Source of the DNA: Firmicutes bacterium TM09-10
Lineage (GTDB): Bacteria; Bacillota; Clostridia; Lachnospirales; Lachnospiraceae
NCBI GenBank assembly: GCA_003481005.1
Contig: QUKC01000005.1
Coordinates: 131,417 to 195,416 of the forward strand
DNA: 64,000 nucleotides
Direction: 5' to 3'
The notes under the pieces are model-generated. The model was not told the origin of the DNA. It was given only the letters and a program-made list of their open reading frames with translations, and made no database searches. The translations under genes and the position numbers were made by a program. Shown here in pieces: positions 57,440 to 64,000 of the stretch. Position 1 is the first letter of the stretch. Every line of letters begins with the position of its first letter.

Positions 57440-58981
57440 TTATGCTTTTCCGGCTTTTTCCTCCCAGACCGGCACATCGATTCCTGCTATTTCAGACGTA
57501 AAGGGCGTGCCGTCCTGTTTTTCGAAGTGCTTCCACGCCCGGGTTACATACTTCAGACCAAGATACTGCAGCGGCAGGTTGCAGTAAACCATCAGAATAT
57601 TGGCAAAATCGCTTAAATCCCAGAGCGCGCCCAGATCCATTCCCGCGATATTGGTAATGACACCAAAGGAAATGACGAACAGGCACAGCAGCCGGATCAG
57701 AACAATAAAACCCTTGCGCGAAGAAATCCGCACCGCGCACATTTCCGTAAAGGACATAAAGCCGATCAGACAGGTAAATGCAAACAGACCAAAGCAGATG
57801 CTCACTAAAAACGTTACGATCTGATAAGCGCCGCTCTGTCCGGTCAGCTCTCCACAGGATGCCAGAAATTTGTCCAGCTTGCCCATATCAAACCACTCTG
57901 CCGCACGGTCTGTCGTCCACATTCTTCCCATAATCACCACAAATCCGGTCAGCGTACAGATCACAATCGTATCCAGAAAAACGCCGATGGCCTGAACGCA
58001 GCCCTGATCGCAGGGATGATTTGCATCCGCAGCCGCCGCAGGCATCGTGATGGTACCCTGACCTGCCTCGTTGGACATCAGACCGCGTTTAATGCCCTGG
58101 CTAAGCACTGTGCCGAAGGCTCCGCCAAATACGGCATCCGGCGAAAATGCCTGTCCAAATACCGCCTGAAAAAACCACGGAATCCGCGTAAAGTTGCAGA
58201 CAACCAGCACAACTACGGTCAGCACATAGATCACCGCCATCACAGGAACCAGCAGATCCGTTACCTTTGTCACTTTTTTGATTCCCCCGAAGCTGATCAG
58301 TGCGGCAATCAGGATCAGTACCACGAAGGAAATCCAATACAGCGTCGAATTGGTCGCAATCGTCGTCCCGGTGATCTCATTTGCAATGGCACCGACTGCG
58401 GAGATGGTATTAAAGCCCTGCGCCGGGAAGCATAAAAAGGCATAGACAATGTAGAGCACGCTCAGCGCAACACCGGCCCACGCTGCATTGTTTAACAGTC
58501 TTCTTCCATAGAAAGGAAGTCCGCCGACATACTGCCCATCTCTTTTTTCTTTAAAAATCTGGGACAGCGTGGATTCTGCAAAGGCTGTGGACATCCCGAA
58601 AAACGCCGACAGCCACATCCAGAACAGTGCGCCCGGACCACCGATCGAAATCGCACCCGTCACGCCGAGAATATTTCCCGGTCCTACCCGCATCGCCGTA
58701 GACAGCAAAAATGCCGCCAGCGCCGAAATACCGGTCTTCGTCGCCGCTTTGCTGTGAAGGAGCACTTTTAAGCCGTACTTAAATTTCCGCACCTGTACAA
58801 ACCGGAACCGAAATGTCAGAAAAATTCCGGTACCGACCAGCAAAATGATCGCCAGACTGAAATTTCCAAGAATCGGGATCGCCGCATACCATCCGAAGTT
58901 GGTCGGAAACTCCCAGAACAGATCTGATACAACCTGAATTTTGCCGCAAATCGCGTTTACGGCATCAAATAATGCCTGCAT
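57440..58981 (-). CDS. AGCS-family sodium:alanine symporter
   Basis: It starts at 58981 (MQALFDAVNAICG) with GGGAGGGAG upstream; 513 residues, about eleven spans. The AGCS signature VGPGNILGVTGAISIGGPGALFWMW and MSNEAGQGTITMPAAA are present. It is longer than the copy at 42768-44168 by an N-terminal extension with an extra span and differs in the NEAGQGT versus NEAGLGT motif, so substrate may differ. It is first in the run with ade and the dipeptidase, which suggests uptake of an amino acid or small nitrogen compound together with salvage. Confidence 0.92.
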   Translation of the reverse strand: MQALFDAVNAICGKIQVVSDLFWEFPTNFGWYAAIPILGNFSLAIILLVGTGIFLTFRFRFVQVRKFKYGLKVLLHSKAATKTGISALAAFLLSTAMRVGPGNILGVTGAISIGGPGALFWMWLSAFFGMSTAFAESTLSQIFKEKRDGQYVGGLPFYGRRLLNNAAWAGVALSVLYIVYAFLCFPAQGFNTISAVGAIANEITGTTIATNSTLYWISFVVLILIAALISFGGIKKVTKVTDLLVPVMAVIYVLTVVVLVVCNFTRIPWFFQAVFGQAFSPDAVFGGAFGTVLSQGIKRGLMSNEAGQGTITMPAAAADANHPCDQGCVQAIGVFLDTIVICTLTGFVVIMGRMWTTDRAAEWFDMGKLDKFLASCGELTGQSGAYQIVTFLVSICFGLFAFTCLIGFMSFTEMCAVRISSRKGFIVLIRLLCLFVISFGVITNIAGMDLGALWDLSDFANILMVYCNLPLQYLGLKYVTRAWKHFEKQDGTPFTSEIAGIDVPVWEEKAGKA

Positions 58982-59089
58982 AACATTTTCTCCCTCCCGA
59001 TCCGTTTTTTCCATTATAGACTGCGGTGTTTTTGTTGTACAGCTTTTTTTCACTGCTGTGTTTCCTCACATCTGCCGAAGCATTACAGT

Positions 59090-59944
59090 TCACCGCGTCA
59101 TCCGCCGGAACTGCGTTGGCGTAAACCCATACATCTTCCGAAACTCCCGTGTAAAATAGCTTCCGTCCGGGTAGCCGCATTTCCAGGCCACTGTCCCTAC
59201 CTCATCCTCTGATTCCTTCAAAAGCTTCTGTGCATACTCCATCCGAAGCGCACGGACATATTCCGAAAAGGTAATGCCTGTCAGCTCCCGAAAGCGCCTG
59301 CAGAAATACGCCTCATGATATCCAAACTGCGCACTCAGCGCCGCCGGGCTGAGTTTTTCCGTATAATGATGATTGACATAGGTTAAAATCTGACCAAATC
59401 CGCTGTCCGGACTGACCTTTGCACTGCTTTTTGACCTGCCGTATTCTATCAGGCATCCGAGAATTTCATACAACGTTCCGATGGCTGCCAGCGAGCTTTT
59501 GCTGTCTTTTCCGTTGTCCCTTCCGGCCAGCAGCCCCACCAGGCGCTCCAGCAGCCCGGAAACCTCTTTCCCTGCGATTTTTTCCACAAAGGTCAGCTCT
59601 CCGTTTCCCAGAGAACGTAAATATTTTTCAGACGCTGCCGTTCCATTATAAAACCGCTCCACATCGAACATGACCGTATGATAGCAGACCTTTTCCGACA
59701 CTGCAAAGCCGCCATGCATCTGCCCGGGTCCCGCTACGGCAAGCTCTCCTGCCGAAACCAGAAACTCTTCTCCTTCCGTCACAAACCGCAGCGTTCCCCC
59801 CGTCACATAGGTCAGCTCCATCCGGTCGTGCCAGTGCAGCAAAAAGCAGATTTCTCCCTCTGCCTTTTTCTGTTCGGTATACAGATATTTTATCGCATTT
59901 TCTCCATAGATTACCGGCGTCAGCTCCTTATATCCGTCGATCAT
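59090..59944 (-). CDS. AraC-family transcriptional regulator
   Basis: A 284-residue protein with GGAGG five bases before the ATG. The N-terminal cupin-like sensor domain (about residues 20-110) has HWHDRMELTYVTGG and PGQMHGG. The C-terminal domain has the two helix-turn-helix motifs of AraC: LSAQFGYHEAYFCRRFRELTG and VAWKCGYPDGSYFTREFRKMYGFTP. It is divergent from the isomerase/oxidoreductase genes at 60104-61890, which it probably controls in response to a sugar or polyol. The 159-bp gap between them has no promoter match good enough to list. Confidence 0.93.
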   Translation of the reverse strand: MIDGYKELTPVIYGENAIKYLYTEQKKAEGEICFLLHWHDRMELTYVTGGTLRFVTEGEEFLVSAGELAVAGPGQMHGGFAVSEKVCYHTVMFDVERFYNGTAASEKYLRSLGNGELTFVEKIAGKEVSGLLERLVGLLAGRDNGKDSKSSLAAIGTLYEILGCLIEYGRSKSSAKVSPDSGFGQILTYVNHHYTEKLSPAALSAQFGYHEAYFCRRFRELTGITFSEYVRALRMEYAQKLLKESEDEVGTVAWKCGYPDGSYFTREFRKMYGFTPTQFRRMTR

Positions 59945-60103
59945 GCCATCCTCCGTAAAAGGTAAAAATCATCCTAAAATGAGTCAAAAAAATAATGGGC
60001 TTCTTCTGCTTTTCATGATACTGTAAAAATAGTTCCCAGACAACCAAAAAACATCATTTCAGGGCAGTGAAAATCATTTTCTTTGCCTAAAAAGGAGCAC
60101 TCT

Positions 60104-60952
60104 ATGAAAATCGGAACCTGCGTCAATTTCTCCGAGATCGACGGTATGGAAAAAAAATTCGCCCAGCTTCGGGAACATAACTTCGATTCCTGTCAGCTGG
60201 TTTCCTGGAACCCTGCCGCCTGGACGGACGAAAATGCAAGCCTCTTAAAAACACTTTTGGAACAATATCAGATCACCGTTTCCGCATTCTGGTGCGGCTG
60301 GAGCGGACCTGCGGCATGGAACTTTTACGATGGACCGCTCACCCTTGGACTTGTCCCTGTGGAATACCGACAGATGCGGATCGAAAACCTTTGCGACGGT
60401 GCAGATTTTGCCCACAAGCTCGGCATCACCGATGTCGTAACCCATATGGGATTTATTCCGGAAAATCCCTATGATCCCAATTTCAGCAGCTTCTGCATCG
60501 CTGTGCGCACGGTTGCAGAGCATCTGAAGAAAAACGGGCAGTGCCTGCTGTTTGAAACCGGTCAGGAAACTCCCGTCACCATGCTGCGCTGCTTTGAAGC
60601 CGTCGGCACGGATAATCTTTATGTGAATCTGGACACTGCAAATCTGATTCTTTACGGAAAAGCAAACCCGGCAGACGCACTTGACGTTTTCGGCAAATAC
60701 GTCCGCAATCTGCATGCAAAGGACGGCTGCTATCCGACAAACGGACATGAGCTCGGTGCCGAAACACCCATTGGACAGGGAAAAGTAGACTTCCGTGCAG
60801 TTTTTACAAAGCTGCATGAGCTTGGCTACAACTCCTATGTCACCATCGAACGGGAAATCGACGGTCCACAGCAGCTGACCGACATTCTGGAATCCAGAAC
60901 TTATCTGCAAAACATTATAGATGAAATTTACGGGGAGGAAGCATCATGTTAA
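60104..60952 (+). CDS. Sugar phosphate isomerase/epimerase (xylose-isomerase-like TIM barrel)
   Basis: It starts at 60104 (MKIGTCVNFSEI) with AAAGGAG upstream; 282 residues. The metal site of the IolE/TagatoseE-type barrel is visible: Glu in LLFETGQET, Asp in VNLDTAN, His in RNLHAKDG and Glu in VTIEREI. It would isomerise or epimerise a sugar or keto-inositol. It overlaps the following oxidoreductase gene by seven bases, a pairing seen often in sugar and inositol catabolism. The exact substrate is unknown. Confidence 0.9.
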   Translation: MKIGTCVNFSEIDGMEKKFAQLREHNFDSCQLVSWNPAAWTDENASLLKTLLEQYQITVSAFWCGWSGPAAWNFYDGPLTLGLVPVEYRQMRIENLCDGADFAHKLGITDVVTHMGFIPENPYDPNFSSFCIAVRTVAEHLKKNGQCLLFETGQETPVTMLRCFEAVGTDNLYVNLDTANLILYGKANPADALDVFGKYVRNLHAKDGCYPTNGHELGAETPIGQGKVDFRAVFTKLHELGYNSYVTIEREIDGPQQLTDILESRTYLQNIIDEIYGEEASC

Positions 60953-61890
60953 AAATCGGTTTAGTCGGCGTCGGCGGCATCAGCGGCGCACACATTCCTG
61001 CATGGAACGCTATGGAGGATACCACACTCACAGCAATCTGTGATATCCGTCCGGAGCGGATGGAGCCTTATCCGGAGCCACATCACTACACCTCCATCGA
61101 TGAAATGCTTGAAAAAGAAGAGCTGGACATCCTGGACATCTGCCTGCCCACTTATCTGCATGTTCCCACCGCAGTCAAGGCAATGAAAAAGGGCATCCAC
61201 GTCCTCAGCGAGAAACCCATTTCCTTAAAAGAAGAGGACATCGAACTGGCATATTCCACCGCAAAGGAAAACAACGTCTGCTTCATGATTGCACAGGTTC
61301 TGCGCTTCTGGCCTGAATACGAGCTGATCAAGGAGCTTTACGATTCCGGCAAATACGGGAAGCTCCTGTCCGGCTACATGGGACGCCTCGGCAGCTATCC
61401 CGCCTGGAGCTGGGACAACTGGATGATGGATGAAAAGAGAAGCGGACTTGTTCCTTACGACCTGCACATCCATGATCTTGACTTCCTCGTATACGCCTTC
61501 GGCAAACCGGAAGCTTCCCTGAAGCACCGCGCAAAGCAGCCTAATCAGGACTATCTGACCGCTGTATACGAATTCCCCGGCTTCTTCGTTACCACCGAAG
61601 CTTCCTGGTACGCATCCGCTTACCCCTTCGGCGCTTCCTACCGCTTCCAGTTCGAGGATGCGCTCGTTACCTACGAAAAGGGCGAATGCAAAATCTATGA
61701 AAACAACGGCAGCATCTATTCCCCGACTGAGCAGGCCACCGGTGATACCGGCTCTATCAACCTGCCCAAGAGCGACGCCTACGCAGAAGAGATCAAGTAC
61801 TTCAAAAACTGTGTCCTCTCCGGACAGTTCCCGGATAAGGTGAAGGCGGAAGAGTTACGGACAGTTGTGGGGCTGTTGAATGAGTTTTAA
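60946..61890 (+). CDS. Gfo/Idh/MocA-family oxidoreductase
   Basis: A 314-residue NAD(P)-dependent dehydrogenase: N-terminal Rossmann loop GLVGVGGISGAH, the family motif HVLSEKPISL with the catalytic-region Lys, and a C-terminal alpha/beta domain with DLHIHDLDFL, which holds the usual Asp-x-x-x-His. It is translationally coupled to the isomerase gene. The stop codon is at the very edge of the mobile-element debris that begins near 61890. The C-terminus is slightly short for the family, so a few residues may have been lost. Confidence 0.9.
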   Translation: MLKIGLVGVGGISGAHIPAWNAMEDTTLTAICDIRPERMEPYPEPHHYTSIDEMLEKEELDILDICLPTYLHVPTAVKAMKKGIHVLSEKPISLKEEDIELAYSTAKENNVCFMIAQVLRFWPEYELIKELYDSGKYGKLLSGYMGRLGSYPAWSWDNWMMDEKRSGLVPYDLHIHDLDFLVYAFGKPEASLKHRAKQPNQDYLTAVYEFPGFFVTTEASWYASAYPFGASYRFQFEDALVTYEKGECKIYENNGSIYSPTEQATGDTGSINLPKSDAYAEEIKYFKNCVLSGQFPDKVKAEELRTVVGLLNEF

Positions 61891-62185
61891 TCGCCAATGT
61901 GGGGACGACCTTCCCGGCAACCTCTCTTGCAAGGGTTCTGAAAAATGAGCAGCGCCCCGTCGCCCCGGAAATAATTCTGAACTATATCAAGTCCTCCCGC
62001 TTTACCTGTTCTATCAGGTAAAGCGGGAGGACTTGCAGGACAAACAGATCCTTGCCACCAATGAGAAGTATGATATTGCCGACCACGGCATCCGCGAGGC
62101 GGTCTTTAGCGGCAATATGCGGGACATCAATCTCATTTTGGAGAATATCGTCTTAAAAGAAGTAAAAGCACTTACCAAACCATAA
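61890..62185 (+). pseudogene. Frameshifted ORF remnant, unidentified
   Basis: Two overlapping open stretches look like one broken gene. ANVGTTFPATSLARVL...ILNYIKSSR (from about 61893) shifts frame near 62003 into LFYQVKREDLQDKQIL...EVKALTKP, stopping at 62185. There is no start. The frameshift falls inside a perfect 19-bp inverted repeat (61990-62033). I do not recognise the family; the position next to IS66 debris suggests it came with a mobile element. Confidence 0.45.
61990..62033. repeat. Perfect 19-bp inverted repeat with 6-base loop
   Basis: AGTCCTCCCGCTTTACCTG (61990-62008) and its exact complement (62015-62033) around TTCTAT. There is no T run, so it is not a typical terminator. Confidence 0.85.
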
Positions 62186-62186
62186 T

Positions 62187-62462
62187 TTACAACAAAGGCT
62201 GTCTGCGAATTATATGTGTTAACGGATTCTGTTGGTGTGGGTAGTTCAACGAAAGAAGTTTTCTTTTGTTCCATAGATTCCAAACGGAATGCCCGAACCT
62301 GCTTAAGCCGGTAATAGTAGTCAGCTTTGGTAATATAATGCCATTAGCATCACACCAGTCAATCACTTTCATTCCGGCAGGACGGTTCTGGCAATCCGTG
62401 ATCTGTTGAGCCCACTGTTGCAAGCGAACCTGCTTTGCAACTGCTGTAGTATTTGTAGCCAT
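62187..62462 (-). pseudogene. IS66-family accessory protein TnpA, frameshifted and truncated
   Basis: It starts at 62462 (MATNTTAVAKQVRLQQWAQ) with GGGAGG upstream. The first 45 residues, including CQNRPAGMKVIDWCDANGI, match the IS66 accessory ORF. Then an extra few bases (ATATT, near 62330) shift the frame, and the expected continuation TKADYYYRLKQVRAFRLES is found in the next frame. The sequence ends at about 62200, where unrelated sequence begins. No IS66 transposase (TnpC) or TnpB is present, so the element is dead. Confidence 0.75.
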
Positions 62463-62517
62463 AATCTGTACCTCCCATATCTTAGTCAAAAAAGTTTAGG
62501 CTCAACTTTTTTAACAA

Positions 62518-62539
62518 ATATACTATGATCATAGTATAT
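62518..62539. repeat. Perfect 22-bp palindrome upstream of tnpA
   Basis: Eleven-bp arms without spacer, centred on GATC (half-site ATATACTATGA). It lies about 55 bp upstream of the tnpA start and could be an operator or part of an element end. Confidence 0.7.
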
Positions 62540-62554
62540 CGATATTGATTTAGG

Positions 62555-62735
62555 TTTGGTAGGTACCTTCGTTTGAGCGTTTACCTTTATCTACGCAGGC
62601 ACCATAAATTCTTTTCATACGAAAGCTCATAGAAGATACACCCACAAAATGTGCTGTTTTTGTAAAGTAAGACATTATAACAGTCTTGCTATTACTTTTG
62701 TAGGTACCTTCGTTTCATCGTTTACTTTTTATTGG
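62555..62735. repeat. Pair of direct repeats about 30 bp long
   Basis: GTAGGTACCTTCGTTT followed by a variable triplet and CGTTTAC occurs at about 62560-62585 and 62700-62726, same direction, about 140 bp apart. The sequence between is AT-rich without a gene. The stretch 62540-62823 holds nothing else I can support. Confidence 0.7.
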
Positions 62736-62823
62736 CTAAAATATTGAATTTTCAAGGTTCAGCACACTTTTCAGTATGGGAAGTTTGAGATAGTAATATT
62801 TAGATGTTTTTAGTTCTTGTTTT

Positions 62824-63540
62824 TTATTGAGCAGAACTTCTTATAGAAAGTTCAGTATTATACTGCCCAATGTCGTTGAGTAATACATTATGTATTTCAT
62901 ATAAATTCTTAATTTTACATATATTTTTCTCACATATACTATTTCTATCCACAAGTACACATTTCATTCCAATTTTTTCACATGGCAAAATATCTATTTT
63001 TATATTATCACCAACATATATAACTGAATCAATTTTCTCGCCTGACTGTTTGACCGCCTCATAAAAAATATCAACGGAAGGTTTTGCAAATCCTGTTTCT
63101 TCTGAAATAAGAATTATTTCAAAATATTTTTCAATGTTCGTACAACTCAACTTTGCTCTTTGCTGTATAGATTTCCCATTACTTATGATACCTAGTCGAT
63201 ATCCTTCCAATGAATGTAGCATATCAACCACATCATCAAATAAAATCCAACTATTTTCTAATTGTTTTTGATACTCTTCAAACAATTCCATTGCAATCTT
63301 TTCATTTTCCACATACCCACAATAACTTAACATTTTAATAAATCGATTTTTTCCTTGCTCTTCGAAAGTTATCTGTTTTGATAAATAATAATCAAAATAC
63401 TTTCTAGAAATCTTACTCCAATAATCTATTTGATTATTATTTAATACCAGTCCATATTTTTCTTTAAATATGAACTCTATCGCTTTTCTCTCTGAAGAAT
63501 TGTAATCAATCAACGTATTATCTAAATCGAAATAAATCAT
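62824..63540 (-). CDS. HAD-family phosphatase (YjjG-like)
   Basis: A 238-residue protein with AAGGAG eight bases before the ATG. The HAD motifs are complete: FDLDNTLID (motif I nucleophile Asp), ISNGKS (motif II), the Lys in GFAKPSVDIFYEA (motif III) and VIYVGDNIKIDI (motif IV). The helical cap between motifs I and II is of the C1 type, as in YjjG/phosphoglycolate-phosphatase-like enzymes, so a nucleotide or small phosphate ester is the likely substrate. Codon use is much more AT-rich than in the rest of the window, like the flanking DNA, which suggests acquisition with the mobile debris beside it. Confidence 0.88.
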   Translation of the reverse strand: MIYFDLDNTLIDYNSSERKAIEFIFKEKYGLVLNNNQIDYWSKISRKYFDYYLSKQITFEEQGKNRFIKMLSYCGYVENEKIAMELFEEYQKQLENSWILFDDVVDMLHSLEGYRLGIISNGKSIQQRAKLSCTNIEKYFEIILISEETGFAKPSVDIFYEAVKQSGEKIDSVIYVGDNIKIDILPCEKIGMKCVLVDRNSICEKNICKIKNLYEIHNVLLNDIGQYNTELSIRSSAQ

Positions 63541-64000
63541 AATAAATGCTCCTTATTCAATTAATTCTCAAGTAACACTTTTTCTTATACTACACTATGC
63601 ATATTCTTATAGTCCGTATTTGTATTTCCACATACCTACTTTTTTTCTATGTTAACTACTTATCAAACATTCAGAAACATCAGTACAAAATATATATTCT
63701 AACACCAAAGTTTACACTAATCAAAAAACACTCTAAAACCTACAGATGTTTTACTGTTCAGCGATTCCTGACACTGTCTTGATTCCTACACCCTATCTAT
63801 TCAATTATAAACTTCAATTAGAATCGTAAATTATCAAAAACAGTATTTCAGATTACTTCAACCAAACTATCTATATAATCTTCCAAAGATTATCTTAGAC
63901 TTCTATCTTTGCATTTTTGTATTTCTACAAATTTGTCAAATAATTTAACCGAAGATATTTGTAAACGTCAAATCCTGCGCCTACCCTTAAATTTAACGCC
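63541..64000. other. AT-rich stretch without a supported gene
   Basis: Only a short, low-complexity open frame (63597-63782) without a ribosome site is present, and no hairpin with a T run was found. I see nothing I can annotate here. Confidence 0.6.

Noticed and set aside
63597..63782. 61-codon plus-strand frame in the AT-rich tail
   Set aside because: Low-complexity, AT-driven, no ribosome site and no family resemblance.

Overview
The window looks like a chromosomal segment of an anaerobic, Gram-positive gut Clostridium, most likely a Lachnospiraceae relative. The evidence is strong AGGAGG-type ribosome sites throughout, mostly mid-GC genes, a DUF438/hemerythrin/PAS protein, a flagellin lysine methylase, AGCS-type sodium:alanine symporters and abundant short palindromic intergenic repeats. 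No rRNA, tRNA or CRISPR array was seen.

Region 1 (1-37.7 kb) is a very large glycan-assembly locus, nearly all on the minus strand. Reading in transcription order it carries a GT2/methyltransferase part (37.7-35.1 kb), a GT52-like transferase and a PglK-like ABC flippase (31.9-29.0 kb), an acyltransferase, several large polytopic membrane proteins, a WecE/RffA-type sugar aminotransferase, a GNAT, and an O-antigen-ligase-like protein. Then comes a block resembling the Campylobacter/Neisseria Pgl pathway: PglF-like dehydratase, VOC protein, PglE-like aminotransferase, PglC-like phosphoglycosyltransferase, ATP-grasp ligase and PglA-like GT4. It ends with a WbpO/TviB-type dehydrogenase, a GDSL lipoprotein, a WbpP-type 4-epimerase, a formyltransferase, a deacetylase and a GT4. 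A divergent plus-strand trio (32.2-35.0 kb) encodes CMP-pseudaminate-type enzymes (PseF, PseI, PseG). Next to it lie an alpha/beta-hydrolase-methyltransferase fusion and a FliB-like flagellin lysine methylase, so at least part of the locus may decorate flagellin.

Region 2 (39-41 kb) holds housekeeping-like genes: a VOC protein, an SseB-like protein and an RsmH-family methyltransferase.

Region 3 (41.1-49.6 kb) looks like a tannin/gallate catabolic module: a subtype-B-like tannase, an AGCS symporter, an alpha/beta hydrolase, LpdD-, UbiX/LpdB- and UbiD/LpdC-type proteins making a prenyl-FMN decarboxylase set, a DUF554 membrane protein, and a divergent LysR regulator.

Region 4 (49.6-61.9 kb) is general metabolism: a NUDIX hydrolase, a small conserved protein, the DUF438 sensor, argH with an ARG-box promoter, a PepV-like dipeptidase, adenine deaminase, a second AGCS symporter, and a divergent AraC regulator / TIM-barrel isomerase / Gfo-Idh-MocA pair.

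Region 5 (61.9-64 kb) is AT-rich mobile-element debris: a frameshifted IS66-type tnpA, an unidentified ORF remnant, direct repeats and a HAD phosphatase gene.

The least expected layer is intergenic. It includes six copies of a hairpin repeat with ACAATAG ends (two ORFs stop inside it), an element with terminal inverted repeats that supplies another stop codon, and a duplicated element of about 100 bp. That duplicated element carries a Shine-Dalgarno site, an identical 11-codon ORF (MGHLRCYDGTR) and an immediately following terminator, and sits downstream of two unrelated genes.
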